Source: Sagittula sp. P11
Lineage (GTDB): Bacteria; Pseudomonadota; Alphaproteobacteria; Rhodobacterales; Rhodobacteraceae
Length of the DNA stretch: 64,000 bases
Direction: 5' to 3'
Assembly: GCF_002814095.1 (NCBI RefSeq)
Contig: NZ_CP021913.1
Coordinates: forward strand, 3,134,001 to 3,198,000
Shown here: piece by piece, positions 17,175 to 28,375 of the stretch
Numbering within the stretch: position 1 is the first letter of the stretch
Layout of the letters: each line of letters opens with the position of its first letter
Made by a program: the position numbers and the translations under genes
The notes under the pieces: generated by a model
What the model saw: the letters and a program-made list of their open reading frames with translations, nothing else
What the model was told of the DNA's origin: nothing
The model's database searches: none

Positions 17175-17894
17175 TCAAACGATTGGGGCGGGGGCCAGCG
17201 GCAGGCCGATTTCCACCGTGCAACCGCGCCGCGCGGGGGTGTCTACGATGGCGATGCTGCCGCCGAGCGTCTTCGCCACCTTCTCCGCCACGGCGAGACC
17301 CATGCCTGCCGTGCCGACCTCATCCTTGGCGCGCAGGGTGAAGAGCGGTTCGAAGACCTTCCGGCGGTAGTCCGGGTCGACGCCCGGCCCGTCGTCCGTC
17401 ACGGTCAGGATGAGGCGGGCGCCGTCGCACCGGGTGCGGACGGTGACGTGGCCCTGCGCGGCATCGTGGTGGCGGACGCAGTTGGAGAGCACGGCAAACA
17501 GCATGCGGTCGAGGTCGTTGCCCGGGGCTACGACCGCGCCCGCCGCCTGCGACAGATCGAGGTCGAACCCATCGCGCCCAGGAACGCGGCACCAGGCGTC
17601 GCACAGCGCCTCGGGCAGGGGGTGGCGGTCCGGTGTGTCGGCCAGCCGCCCGACGCGCGACAGTTCCGTCAGCCCGTCGAGCATGAGGTCGAGCCCGCGG
17701 GCGTAGTCGCGCAGCATGGTGACGTGTTCGCGGACCTCCGCCGGGACGGCGTGACCGGCGGCGCCCAGATCCTCCTCGATCCATTCGGGGATGACGCGCA
17801 TGGCGCGGGAATAGGTCTTCAGATCGTGCGTAACGATATAGAGGTAGGATTCGAAATCCCTTTCCGTTTCGCCCGTTTCTGTAAGATCCTTCAT
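17175..17894 (-). CDS. Soluble histidine kinase without a sensor domain
   Basis: 239 residues. The phospho-acceptor His is in YIVTHDLKT (His23), the N box is MLFAVLSNCVRHH, the G1 box DDGPGVD, the F box FEPLF and the G2 box GMGLAVAEK. There is no sensory or transmembrane segment, so input must come from another protein or from residues 1-15. It is divergent from the response regulator at 18086, with 191 bases between them, so the two are probably a pair (inference). Confidence 0.85.
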   Translation of the reverse strand: MKDLTETGETERDFESYLYIVTHDLKTYSRAMRVIPEWIEEDLGAAGHAVPAEVREHVTMLRDYARGLDLMLDGLTELSRVGRLADTPDRHPLPEALCDAWCRVPGRDGFDLDLSQAAGAVVAPGNDLDRMLFAVLSNCVRHHDAAQGHVTVRTRCDGARLILTVTDDGPGVDPDYRRKVFEPLFTLRAKDEVGTAGMGLAVAEKVAKTLGGSIAIVDTPARRGCTVEIGLPLAPAPIV

Positions 17895-18085
17895 TTTACC
17901 GCTCTGTCCAGGGGTTTATGGTTGCACGAGCATTGGTACCAGTCAGCCGGAGGATCGCCAAACGCTTCCCTCCGATAGTTTTGCGAAATTTCACGTTAAT
18001 AAATTTGGGGGCTTCATTCAGGGTTAAGATTTCTCCCGGCTATTCTTTCGTACATCAGGTGACCCTGAAGCTTGGGAGTAGACGG

Positions 18086-18757
18086 ATGGCGGAAACGGAT
18101 AGAGTGGACGGCGTGCTGGCAGCCGGCGGTCGGCGGGATGGCGCAGTGCAGCGCGGGGTGTTCGAGGTGCTGGTTCTCGACGACAGCACCTTCGACCTGA
18201 ACCGGATCAAGCGCGCCTGCGGAAAGACCGGGCTGCCCGTGAACACGCGCCTGACCACGGGCATGGACGAGTTCGAGAAGGCGCTGGATGAGCGGTCCTA
18301 CGACGTTATTTTCATTGACTATCTCCTGCCGAAGGGCAACGGGCTGCACGCGCAGAGGCTGGTGAACAACCACCCCATGAACTTCGGCGCGGCGGTGGTG
18401 ATGATCTCGTCGGAGATGCGCACCGACGTGGCCGTCGCCTCGATGAAGAAGGGGTCGATGGACTGTCTCAGCAAGGACGCGCTTGACCCCGACAAGCTGC
18501 GGGAACTGATGATCGCCTCTGCCAAGGTGTTTTCCGAGGCGTCCCGCCACTGGATCGGCGAATTGCTGGCACAGCAGCGGGTGCAGATTTCACGGGACGT
18601 GGCGAAAGTCATTCGGGATGAAATGGAATTCGGTCGATTTGTCGATACAATCGACAAGCGGATTATCGATATGCTGGCCAGCAAGGGATTTACGGAGCCG
18701 GAAAACTGGAATGTCTCCTACCTCTTCGATTCCGACGAACCGCTGAGATTTCGCTGA
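18086..18757 (+). CDS. Response regulator with receiver domain and helical C-terminus
   Basis: 223 residues from ATG 18086, with GGGAG upstream at 7-base spacing. Receiver residues are intact: Asp32/Asp33 in VLVLDDS, phospho-acceptor Asp78 in IFIDYLLPKGNG, Ser in VMISSEM and Lys in CLSKDAL. The C-terminal ~75 residues are charged and helical, with no DNA-binding motif recognised, so output may be through protein contact. Likely partner of the divergent sensorless kinase. Confidence 0.85.
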   Translation: MAETDRVDGVLAAGGRRDGAVQRGVFEVLVLDDSTFDLNRIKRACGKTGLPVNTRLTTGMDEFEKALDERSYDVIFIDYLLPKGNGLHAQRLVNNHPMNFGAAVVMISSEMRTDVAVASMKKGSMDCLSKDALDPDKLRELMIASAKVFSEASRHWIGELLAQQRVQISRDVAKVIRDEMEFGRFVDTIDKRIIDMLASKGFTEPENWNVSYLFDSDEPLRFR

Positions 18758-18779
18758 CCCCGTTCCGGATTGTCCGGGG
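18758..18779. terminator. Short hairpin between convergent genes
   Basis: CCCCG at 18758-18762 pairs with CGGGG at 18775-18779, around an inner CCGG/CCGG. It occupies the whole gap between the response regulator stop and the stop of the isomerase gene. No T run. A weak bidirectional end signal at best. Confidence 0.35.
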
Positions 18780-18780
18780 T

Positions 18781-19557
18781 TCAGATGCTGCGCGCCCGGG
18801 CCAGCCAGCCGAGCGTGGCGTCGGTGTCGGGACCGGGGCGGTATTCGGCGCCCAGCGGGGCCGTCCATCCCAGTGCGGCGATCTCCTCGAACACGGCGGT
18901 GTAGTTGAGCTCTCCCTCGTCCGGCGGTCCACGGTCCGGCGCGCCCGCAAACTGGATGTGACCGATCACCGGAAGGAGGTCGCGCAGGTGGTGGATCACG
19001 TCCCCCTCGGCGCGCTGGACGTGGTAGCAGTCGAACATCAGTTTCAGGTTGGGCAGTCCCAGCGTCTCGATGATGCGCCGTGCGTGGGCGGTGTCGCGCA
19101 GGAAGTAGCCCGGCGCGTCCTTCTGGTTGATGGGTTCGATCAGGATCGTCAGCCCGTGCGGCGCGGCCAGCGCGCAGGCATGGCGCAGCGCGTTGTGATA
19201 GGCGGCACGGGCCTTCGGACCGCGCGCCTTGCCTGCCATGACATGTACCATGCGTGCGCCAAGGGCCACGGCGCCGTTCACCGCCTCCGCGATGGCGGCA
19301 TGGGCCTCTGCCTCGCGCCCGGGAAGGGCCGACAGGCCGAAGTCGCCCGGCCGCGATCCCCGCCGCGTGTTCACGCTGAGTAGCGGCAGGCCGGTGTCCG
19401 CCAGCGCCTCCAGCACGGATGCTGCGGGAATGTCGTAGGGCCAGTGGCATTCGACCGCGTCGAAGCCCGCCGCCCCCGCCGACCGTATCGCATCGGGCAG
19501 GGGCCTGTCGGTCCAGAGGAACCCCAGGTTGGCGGAGAATGTCAGGCGCCCGCTCAT
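18781..19557 (-). CDS. Hydroxypyruvate isomerase-like TIM-barrel protein
   Basis: 258 residues starting MSGRLTFSANLGFLWTD. Hyi/OtnI-family motifs: AVECHWPYD, LGARMVHVMAGKA, ILIEPINQKDAPGYFL, LMFDCYHVQ and IGHIQFAGAPDRGPPDEGELNY, containing the metal-binding Glu/Asp/His set. Members interconvert hydroxypyruvate and tartronate semialdehyde or related 2-oxo sugars. It lies 43 bases downstream of the AAA+ gene on the same strand; a functional link is not evident. Confidence 0.85.
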   Translation of the reverse strand: MSGRLTFSANLGFLWTDRPLPDAIRSAGAAGFDAVECHWPYDIPAASVLEALADTGLPLLSVNTRRGSRPGDFGLSALPGREAEAHAAIAEAVNGAVALGARMVHVMAGKARGPKARAAYHNALRHACALAAPHGLTILIEPINQKDAPGYFLRDTAHARRIIETLGLPNLKLMFDCYHVQRAEGDVIHHLRDLLPVIGHIQFAGAPDRGPPDEGELNYTAVFEEIAALGWTAPLGAEYRPGPDTDATLGWLARARSI

Positions 19558-19600
19558 GCCCGGCGCCCCTTTGCGGCGTCCCTGTCCGGCTGCGCGCACG

Positions 19601-21787
<2,187 letters not shown>

Positions 21788-21827
21788 GGGCAAGCCATCC
21801 TGATACTCCAATGCAGACAGGAGTGTT

Positions 21828-21912
21828 TCGCCTCGCTGACGCGAGGCGACCGGCCGGGGGGCGTTGCCCCCCGGACCCCCCAAGGGTATTTGGACCAAGG
21901 TGATGGGAAAGG
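21828..21912 (-). repeat. Composite palindromic repeat, reverse-oriented copy
   Basis: Read on the minus strand it has the three parts of the family: a box (ACCTTGGTCCAAATACC), a G/C hairpin (GGGGGGTCCGGGGGGC with its complement) and a second hairpin ending CGAAAC. It faces the copy at 21917-21995, forming an inverted pair between the AAA+ and coiled-coil genes. Confidence 0.85.
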
Positions 21913-21916
21913 TCTG

Positions 21917-21995
21917 CCTTCATCTTGGCTGAAATACCTCCGGGGGTCCGGGGGCGGAGCCCCCGGCCGGTCGGATCGCGCAGCGATCCGAAACC
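21917..21995 (+). repeat. Composite palindromic repeat, forward copy
   Basis: Box CCTTCATCTTGGCTGAAATA, hairpin GGGGGTCCGGGGGC/GCCCCCGG, then GGTCGGATCGCGCAGCGATCCGAAACC. This is the clearest copy of the ~80-bp family found at 30821, 32580, 44455 and 50981. It is four bases from the inverted copy. Confidence 0.88.
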
Positions 21996-22018
21996 GGAAC
22001 CGGCGTCAGTCGGGGCGG

Positions 22019-23743
22019 TCATGATCCTTCCCGGGACCGGCCGAGGCCGAAGGGGTTGGGCGGGGCCTGCCTGGCGTCGGCCTCTCTTGCGGTGTCTTCG
22101 GGGGCCGGGCTGCGGGTGCCGCCCTTGCCGCCCGCGACATCCGCCGCGACGGAGAGCGATTCCTTGACCGCCGCCTGCGTTTCCGCCGTCTGGCGTTCGA
22201 TCTGCGCCAGGAGGTTTCGGGTTTCCGAGAGCCCCTCGCGGGTGATCGAGGTGGCGGCGCGGATGGTCTCGCCGTATTCCGACAGTTCGGAGAGCGCGTT
22301 GGAGAGGTCCTGGTTGATCTCCTTCGTGCCGAGTGCCACGCGGATGACCTCGCGCTGTCCCAGTTCGGCGGTCGTCCGGTTCATGCGTTCGAGGCTGATC
22401 TTGGCGGCTTCGGAGCTTTCGCCGAGCGCCGCGGCAGAGACGGCCTGCAGCACGGTCGAGAGCTGGTCGGCCACGCCCGCGACGCCGGAGGTGTGGAGCT
22501 GGCGCGTCTTGGCGACCTGCTGTTCGTTCGCCTCCTTCATGGAGTGGATGCGGTGGCCCGAGGCGGTCAGTTCGGCCAGCACCGCGGTGGTGTCCACCGA
22601 CGACCGGCCGAGGTTCGAGATGTAGGCGTTGATGTCGCGTTCCAGCCGTTCCTGCCCCAGCTTCTCGAGGTCGCTGCCGGCCGCCTCGATCGACTTGCGG
22701 ATCTCCTCGCGCCGGGCCTCGTTGCGGGTGTCGACCTCCTTCGTGGCATCCGAGAGGATCGCGTACATCGACCGCATGGTGAAGTTCGCCTCGTCGAGGT
22801 TCTCGATCTGGCCGTTCATGCCGTTGAAGTGGCCGAGCACGCTGGAGACGCGCGCCTCCGTCGTGTCTATGAAGTCCTGCGCGGATTTCACCAGCGCCTC
22901 CTGCCGGGCCTTGTGCTCCTCGGACGTGATGTCGAGCAGCTCCTTCAGCTTCGCCTTTTCCGCCGCGAATTCGGCGTATTGCGCGCTTTGCGGAGCGTCG
23001 GCGTCGAGCGCCTTCATCTCGGCCAGGATGCCCTGGAGTTTCTTGGTGTCAGCGGCCAGCGCGACCTCGTTCTGGGCCATCTTGTCCTGCGCCGTCTTCT
23101 TCACCCCGCCGAAGCCGAAGAAGCCGCGGTCGTCCTTGAGAAATCCGTTCTCGGCCTTCAGCGCGCGGATGTTGTCCTCGAGATCGAGCATCTGCTCGCG
23201 CAGGACGGCCTTCTTCCCGGCGCGCTGCTTCGCGTCCTCGCGCTCGCGCAGGAGTTCCTGGAAGATGTCGAAGGTCACACCGTTCATGCGCAGCGTGTAG
23301 ACGGCGTCGACGATGTCGGTGAGCGGGCCGATCCGCTCCTCGAAGGTCATGAGCGCGGTGTTGATGTCCTCGAAGACCTGCTTGAGTTCGCCGAAGGCCT
23401 CCGTGTCGGTGAGCGCGATGATCTCCTGCGCCATGCGCTTGCGCTCGAACTGGAGGTATTCCTTGAAGGCGTTGAAGGCGGCGAGATTCTCGCGCGCCCT
23501 GGCGCGGTCGTCGGTGAAGGTCAGGGCCTGCGTCACCCGGTCGAGCTTGTCCTGAGGCGAGGCGCTTTCGTCGAGCATGATCCTGAAGAACGGGTTGTCC
23601 TGGATCGCGGCAAAGGCCTGCCCGGCCGTCTTTTCCGTGCCTCTTGTTTCGGCATCCGCCTGCGCCGCTGGCGTGGCATGGGCCTTCACGAAGTCCCTTG
23701 CAGAGGTGATCTTGGCGGCTTTGGGCTTGGCGGCGTCGGACAT
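22019..23743 (-). CDS. Long coiled-coil protein of unknown function
   Basis: 574 residues, no signal peptide, no membrane segment. Most of residues 90-480 is charged helical sequence typical of coiled coils (e.g. LLREREDAKQRAGKKAVLREQ, AAEKAKLKELLDITSEEHKARQ). A short Gly/Phe-rich break DDRGFFGFGGVKK occurs near residue 200. The C-terminal 60 residues are low complexity. It lies upstream of the AAA+ gene on the same strand, separated by an inverted repeat pair; the two may work together as an ATPase and its substrate or scaffold (inference). I do not recognise the family. Confidence 0.8.
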   Translation of the reverse strand: MSDAAKPKAAKITSARDFVKAHATPAAQADAETRGTEKTAGQAFAAIQDNPFFRIMLDESASPQDKLDRVTQALTFTDDRARARENLAAFNAFKEYLQFERKRMAQEIIALTDTEAFGELKQVFEDINTALMTFEERIGPLTDIVDAVYTLRMNGVTFDIFQELLREREDAKQRAGKKAVLREQMLDLEDNIRALKAENGFLKDDRGFFGFGGVKKTAQDKMAQNEVALAADTKKLQGILAEMKALDADAPQSAQYAEFAAEKAKLKELLDITSEEHKARQEALVKSAQDFIDTTEARVSSVLGHFNGMNGQIENLDEANFTMRSMYAILSDATKEVDTRNEARREEIRKSIEAAGSDLEKLGQERLERDINAYISNLGRSSVDTTAVLAELTASGHRIHSMKEANEQQVAKTRQLHTSGVAGVADQLSTVLQAVSAAALGESSEAAKISLERMNRTTAELGQREVIRVALGTKEINQDLSNALSELSEYGETIRAATSITREGLSETRNLLAQIERQTAETQAAVKESLSVAADVAGGKGGTRSPAPEDTAREADARQAPPNPFGLGRSREGS

Positions 23744-24125
23744 GAAATACCTGTTCCTGAATGGCGGGCCCGGCTGGCCGGGACGCATCAATTGCCGCTC
23801 ACGATACATCGCGCGATGCGATTTGGAAGCCGCTTTTGTCGTTTTTCCGGGCAGGTTCAGTCTGTTGCGGCGGGGTGAGCCGGGGGCGGCATGGGGTCTT
23901 GGCGCGAGCGCGCAGGCCGGAAAGATCGCCTTGGTTGAAAGCGTCTTGCGGTGCCCGCCGGGCCGCCCATGGCCTGCATGCGCAAATTTTGGGCGCACCG
24001 CGTTCGTCTGCCCGATTGTTGAACGTTTCGCTTCACCCGCGCGCCCGCGCCATGGCAGGGTGATTGCCGGGCCCCCGCCGAGAAAGACGAAAAGGGGGCA
24101 TACAACCTGACAGGGGAGAGACACC
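23744..24125. other. 382-base region between divergent coiled-coil gene and ABC transporter
   Basis: It should contain promoters in both directions. The part next to the transporter is AT-richer (GAAAGACGAAAAGGGGGCAT, 24082-24101) and ends with the ribosome site ACAGGGGAGAG (24110-24120). I see no supported gene, strong hairpin or repeat in it. Confidence 0.4.
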
Positions 24126-25139
24126 GTGCTGCATCGCAATCTGTTCGCGCTTGCCGGTCTGTCGCTGGCCACCGGACTTGCCACCGGAGCCGCCGCCGAG
24201 ACCGATATGCCGTTCGCACTGGACTGGAAATTCGAAGGGCCGTCCGCGCCGTATTTCGTCGCCATCGACAAGGGCTATTTCGGCGATGCCGACCTGACGG
24301 TGGAAGTGACCGCCGGGCAGGGCTCGCTCGACGCCATTCCGAAGGTCGCGACCGGCGCCTTCCCGGTGGGCTTCGCCGACATCAACTCGCTCATCAAGTT
24401 CCTCGACCAGAACCCCGGCGCGCCGGTGACGGCGGTGATGATGGTCTACGACAAGCCGCCCTTCGCCATCGTGGGGCGCAAGTCGCTGGGCGTCGAGACG
24501 CCGAAGGACCTCGAGGGCAAGGTGCTGGGCGCGCCGCCGCCGGACGGCGCATGGGCGCAGTTCCCGATCTTCGCCGCCGAGAACGACCTCGACATGGACG
24601 CGATCACGGTGGAGCCGGTTGGCTTCCCGACCCGAGAGCCGATGCTGGCCGAGGGCAAGGTGGCATCGGTCACCGGCTTCTCCTTCTCGTCCTTCCTGAA
24701 CCTCGTGCGGCTGGGCGTGCCGGAGGACGACATCTCCACCATCCTGATGGCCGACCACGGCGTCGACCTCTACGGCAACGCGATCATCGTCAACACCGAC
24801 TTCGCCACCGAGAACCCGGAGGCCGTGAAAGGCTTCCTCGAAGCGGTCGCGATGGGCTGGAAGGACGCCATCGCCGATCCGGCGGGCGCCACCGAAAGCC
24901 TGATGGAGCGCAACCCGGCGGCGGATGCGGGGCTCGAAGAGCGTCGCCTGCAGCTGGCCATCGACGCCAACGTGGTGACCGACTGGACGCAGGCGAACGG
25001 CTTCGGCGGCATCGACGACGACCGCATGGCAAGCGCCATCGAGCAGATGAAGCTCACCTACGAGTTCCAGAACGAACCCGACGCGGCGCTCTATTTCTCC
25101 GACGCCTACCTGCCGGACGGCGGCTTCGCGCTGGAGTGA
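24126..25139 (+). CDS. ABC transporter substrate-binding protein, NMT1/THI5-like
   Basis: 337 residues from GTG 24126, preceded by AGGGGAGAG. A signal peptide (MLHRNLFALAGLSLATGLATGAAAE, cleaved near residue 25) sends it to the periplasm. The N-terminal ALDWKFEGPSAPYFVAIDKGYF and GFADINSLIKFLDQNP are the NMT1 pattern used for thiamine precursors, nitrate/sulfonates or other small anions. The next two genes encode the matching ATPase and permease. No adjacent enzyme gene suggests the substrate. Confidence 0.88.
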   Translation: MLHRNLFALAGLSLATGLATGAAAETDMPFALDWKFEGPSAPYFVAIDKGYFGDADLTVEVTAGQGSLDAIPKVATGAFPVGFADINSLIKFLDQNPGAPVTAVMMVYDKPPFAIVGRKSLGVETPKDLEGKVLGAPPPDGAWAQFPIFAAENDLDMDAITVEPVGFPTREPMLAEGKVASVTGFSFSSFLNLVRLGVPEDDISTILMADHGVDLYGNAIIVNTDFATENPEAVKGFLEAVAMGWKDAIADPAGATESLMERNPAADAGLEERRLQLAIDANVVTDWTQANGFGGIDDDRMASAIEQMKLTYEFQNEPDAALYFSDAYLPDGGFALE

Positions 25140-25250
25140 CGGGACAGGTGGGGAACCCGCCCTGCCGGGCGGACCCCCCACCCTGCGATCGGGCCGGGCC
25201 ATGGGTCCGGCCCCTTTCACAACGACGACACGACCGGGCGCGGGGGCCAC

Positions 25251-26033
25251 ATGGGAAATCTGATCGACATCAAGGATGTGCGGCACACCTACCAGACGCA
25301 GAACGGCCCCTTGCCGGTTCTGGACGGGCTGAACGTCTCCGTCCCGGAGGGCGGCTTCTGCGCCGTGGTCGGGCCGTCGGGCTGCGGCAAGTCCACCCTC
25401 ACGCGGCTGATCGCCGGGCTGATGAAACCGGACCAGGGCGAGGTCTGGCTGCACGGCGATCGGGTGAAGGGGCCGCGCTCCACGGTCGGCATGGCCTTCC
25501 AGAACCCCGTCCTGCTGGAATGGCGCACCATCCTGCAGAACGTGGTCCTGCCGCTCGAGATCGTGCCGAACAGCCTGTCGCGCAAGCAGCAGGAGGACCG
25601 CGCGCGCTACCTGCTCTCGCTGGTGGGGCTCACCGGGTTCGAGGACAAGCGCCCCTCCGAGCTCTCCGGCGGCATGCGGCAGCGCGCCTCGCTCTGCCGG
25701 GCGCTGGTCCACAAGCCCGAGGTGCTGATCCTCGACGAACCCTTCGGCGCGCTCGACGCCTTCACCCGAGAGGACCTCTGGCAGACCATGCACAGGGTGA
25801 AGGAGAAGGAGCCTTTCACCGGCGTCCTCATCACCCACGACCTGCGCGAGTCGATCTTCCTCGCCGACCAGGTGATCGTGCTGTCGGGGCGGCCCGCCCG
25901 CACGCAATACGTGCTCGACGTGCCGGACACCGGGCCGCGCGACCTCGACCACCTCTACACCGCCGAGGCCGCCGAGATGCTGGGCATCCTGCGCCACCAG
26001 ATCGAGATCGCGCAGGGCAGGGCCGCGGCCTGA
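25251..26033 (+). CDS. ABC transporter ATP-binding protein (NitT/TauT type)
   Basis: 260 residues. Walker A GPSGCGKST (~41-49), Q-loop FQNPVLLEWRTILQNVVLPLEI, signature LSGGMRQRASLCRAL, Walker B VLILDEPFGALD and switch His in LITHDLRESIFLAD. The RTxLxNVxLPLEI Q-loop form is that of nitrate/sulfonate/HMP importers. Second gene of the three-gene transporter operon, 111 bases after the binding protein. Confidence 0.92.
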   Translation: MGNLIDIKDVRHTYQTQNGPLPVLDGLNVSVPEGGFCAVVGPSGCGKSTLTRLIAGLMKPDQGEVWLHGDRVKGPRSTVGMAFQNPVLLEWRTILQNVVLPLEIVPNSLSRKQQEDRARYLLSLVGLTGFEDKRPSELSGGMRQRASLCRALVHKPEVLILDEPFGALDAFTREDLWQTMHRVKEKEPFTGVLITHDLRESIFLADQVIVLSGRPARTQYVLDVPDTGPRDLDHLYTAEAAEMLGILRHQIEIAQGRAAA

Positions 26034-26138
26034 GGGCACCCGCTCCGGCAGGCGCTCCTCCCCCTGCTTCTCTGCTTCGAAAATACTCACATTCCGGCGC
26101 CGCCACACGCGCCGCCGCCCGACCGAAAAAGAACCGCC

Positions 26139-26900
26139 ATGCGTCTCAAAGCCTTTCTCACCCCGGTCATCGCCGTGATCATCTTCCTCCTGCTGTGGGA
26201 ACTGCTGGTCTGGGCGATGGGCTGGCCGAACTACAAGATGGCCTCGCCCTCGGACCTGTTGCCCGCCTACACCCGCTACTGGGAGCTGTTCCTCGTCATG
26301 GGCTGGCAGACGCTCTGGCGGACGGTGGCGGGGCTGCTGCTGGCCATCGTGGTGGGTGTCGTGATCGGCATGATCATGGGCTTTTCCCGCACGATGCGCG
26401 ACGCGCTCTACCCGCTGCTGGTGGGCTTCAACGCCATTCCGAAGGCCACCGTCGTGCCGATCATCGCGCTGATGTTCGTCGGCATGCACGACTTCAACAC
26501 CGTGCTGATCGCCTTCATGATCTCCTTCTTCCCGATCGCCGTGTCGATCTCCATCGGGCTGTCGACGCTCGAGCCCGAGTACCGCGACATCCTGCGCTCG
26601 CTCGGGGCCAGCCAGACCACCATCTTCTGGAAAATCGCCCTGCCCAAGACCTTGCCGGAGTTCTTCGGCGCGCTGAAGGTCTCGGTCACGCTGGCCTTCA
26701 TCGGCACCAACCTGATGGAGATCGTCTCGCCCCACGGCCGCGGCCTCGGCGCGCTCTTCGACTCGGGCAAGACTAACTCCGACTACCCGCTGATGTTCGC
26801 CGTCCTGATCGCGCTCGCCTTCCTGGGCATCGTTCTCTACTATGTCGTCGTCGCGCTGGAGAAGGTCTTTGCGGGCTGGGCGGAACGCGCGCCGGGCTGA
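26139..26900 (+). CDS. ABC transporter permease
   Basis: 253 residues with about six membrane segments (first ~8-28: FLTPVIAVIIFLLLWELLVW). The cytoplasmic EAA loop is LRSLGASQTTIFWKIALPKTLP (residues ~150-171), the contact site for the ATPase. It belongs to the BPD_transp_1 family and is paired with the two preceding genes. Confidence 0.93.
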   Translation: MRLKAFLTPVIAVIIFLLLWELLVWAMGWPNYKMASPSDLLPAYTRYWELFLVMGWQTLWRTVAGLLLAIVVGVVIGMIMGFSRTMRDALYPLLVGFNAIPKATVVPIIALMFVGMHDFNTVLIAFMISFFPIAVSISIGLSTLEPEYRDILRSLGASQTTIFWKIALPKTLPEFFGALKVSVTLAFIGTNLMEIVSPHGRGLGALFDSGKTNSDYPLMFAVLIALAFLGIVLYYVVVALEKVFAGWAERAPG

Positions 26901-27074
26901 GGCGGAACACCGGCGCCAAGCGTGCGTCCCCGGTCCGGAAACCTCTGGACAGCTGCGCCGGAAGCGGCTGAAACTGGACGGCAGCCGCCCGGCAGACCCG
27001 CGGGCCATGTCAGGCGCGGGCCCTGCGCATTATCCGCACACGCCCCGGCCTGCCCCAAACAGCGCGCTCCCGCG

Positions 27075-27111
27075 TTGACACGACTCGACAACATTGTTTA
27101 CGTGTGAACAA
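27075..27111 (+). promoter_or_regulatory. Promoter with overlapping MarR-type operator before the crotonase operon
   Basis: TTGACA at 27075-27080, 13 bases, then the imperfect palindrome TTGTTTACGTGTGAACAA at 27094-27111 (14 of 18 positions symmetrical). A -10 element would fall at about 27098-27103, inside the palindrome, as in repressor-controlled promoters. The same arrangement with the same spacing occurs at 34650-34686. The MarR protein encoded two genes away (27925) is the obvious candidate ligand-responsive repressor (inference). Confidence 0.65.
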
Positions 27112-27146
27112 ACTGGCGCCGAAAACGGCTGCCGCGGGAGGATCGC

Positions 27147-27932
27147 ATGGACACGACAGAGACGCTCGTCACTTACGAGCTCAAGGGCGCCGTTGCGCTG
27201 ATCGGGCTGAACCGTCCCGAAAAACGCAACGCGATTTCCGACCGTTTCGTCGAGGCCATCCACGAAGCCGTACAGCGCGCGCAACGCGAAGCCCGCGCCG
27301 GGGTGATCTTCGGCCACGGCAAGCATTTCTGCGCCGGCCTCGACCTTGCCGAACATTCGGAGAAACCGCTCTTCGAGGCGGTGAAGGGGTCGCGCCGCTG
27401 GCACGCGGTCTTCGACGGGATCGAACGCGGCACCATCCCCTTCGTCGCGGCGATCAGCGGGGCCGCGGTGGGCGGCGGCTTCGAGCTGGCCGCCTCCACC
27501 CAGATCCGCGTGGCGGACCAGACCGCCTTCTTCGCCCTGCCCGAAGGCCAGCGCGGCATCTTCGTGGGCGGCGGCGGCTCGGTCCGGATCGCCCGGCTGA
27601 TCGGCGCGCCGCGCATGGGCGACATGATGCTGACCGGCCGCGCCCTGAAGGCCACGGAGGCGGAGGCCTGGGGCGGCGTGTCCTACGTGGTGGCGGAAGG
27701 CGAGGCGCTGACAAAGGCCGTCGCGCTGGCCGAGCAGATGGCCACCAATGCCGAGTTCACCAACTACGCGATCATCAACGCCCTGCCGCGCATCGCGGAC
27801 ATGTCGTCCGAGGACGGGCTCTTCGCCGAATCCATGGTCGCGAGCCTCGCCACGATGACCGACGATGCGAAGGACCGCCTGCGCGCCTTCCTCGAAAAGC
27901 GCGCCGCGAAGGTGCAGGACCCCAATGCCTGA
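27147..27932 (+). CDS. Crotonase/enoyl-CoA hydratase family protein
   Basis: 261 residues with GCGGGAGG upstream of ATG 27147. Crotonase landmarks: GLNRPEKRNAIS (~18-29), oxyanion-hole segments HFCAGLDLAEHSE (~57-69) and SGAAVGGGFELAASTQIRVAD (~108-128). It differs from classical p-hydroxycinnamoyl-CoA hydratase-lyase in the Gly-rich FVGGGGSVRIARLIG segment. Proximity to a feruloyl-CoA synthase-like ligase and acyl-CoA dehydrogenase, and the shared operator, suggest action on an aromatic or short acyl-CoA (inference). First gene of an operon with the MarR regulator and an FAD monooxygenase. Confidence 0.88.
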   Translation: MDTTETLVTYELKGAVALIGLNRPEKRNAISDRFVEAIHEAVQRAQREARAGVIFGHGKHFCAGLDLAEHSEKPLFEAVKGSRRWHAVFDGIERGTIPFVAAISGAAVGGGFELAASTQIRVADQTAFFALPEGQRGIFVGGGGSVRIARLIGAPRMGDMMLTGRALKATEAEAWGGVSYVVAEGEALTKAVALAEQMATNAEFTNYAIINALPRIADMSSEDGLFAESMVASLATMTDDAKDRLRAFLEKRAAKVQDPNA

Positions 27933-28374
27933 GGGCGACGAGGCGCTGGCTTTCGGCCCGCTGGCGGACAGCCTCGGGTTCCTGCTGCGCCTGTCGCAGC
28001 TCCGCAGCTTTGCCCAGTTCTACAGCGACTTCGAATCCGCCGGGATGCGTCCCGGCGAATGGTCGGTGCTGCTGATGCTGGCCGAGAACCCCGGCGTCCG
28101 TCAGGGCGTCCTGGCCAAGGCGCTGCGCATCAAGCGCGCGCACATGACGAAGATGGTGCACGGGATGGAGGCCGAGGGCCTCGTCCGCCGCACCGTGCCG
28201 CAAGGCGACAAGCGGTCGGTGGAGCTCTGGCTGACGGAGGAGGGCACGGCCCGCGTCGATGCGCTCCGCCCGTCGTTCGTGATCCATGAGGGGGCGTCGC
28301 CCGTGCCGCTCAGCGACGCGGAGGCGGAGCAGCTGAAGACCCTCCTCCGGCGCTACCTGAAGATGGAGAGCTGA
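27925..28374 (+). CDS. MarR-family transcriptional regulator
   Basis: 149 residues from ATG 27925, which overlaps the crotonase stop by 8 bases. The winged helix-turn-helix includes MRPGEWSVLLMLAENPGVRQGVLAKALRIKRAHMTKMVHGMEAEGLVRR (in pieces, residues ~33-82), followed by the wing PQGDKRSVELWLTEEG. MarR proteins sensing hydroxycinnamoyl-CoA regulate feruloyl-CoA pathways in related bacteria (family knowledge). The two palindromes at 27094 and 34669 are its likely targets. Confidence 0.9.
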   Translation: MPEGDEALAFGPLADSLGFLLRLSQLRSFAQFYSDFESAGMRPGEWSVLLMLAENPGVRQGVLAKALRIKRAHMTKMVHGMEAEGLVRRTVPQGDKRSVELWLTEEGTARVDALRPSFVIHEGASPVPLSDAEAEQLKTLLRRYLKMES

Positions 28375-28375
28375 C

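Noticed and set aside
26070-26100. CTTCGAAAATACTCACATTCC as another copy of the composite repeat
   Set aside because: Only the GAAAATAC core matches and no hairpins follow. Too short to claim.
24033-27008. 991-codon minus-strand frame antisense to the ABC transporter
   Set aside because: Arg/His/Asp-rich shadow without motifs, opposite three well-matched transporter genes.
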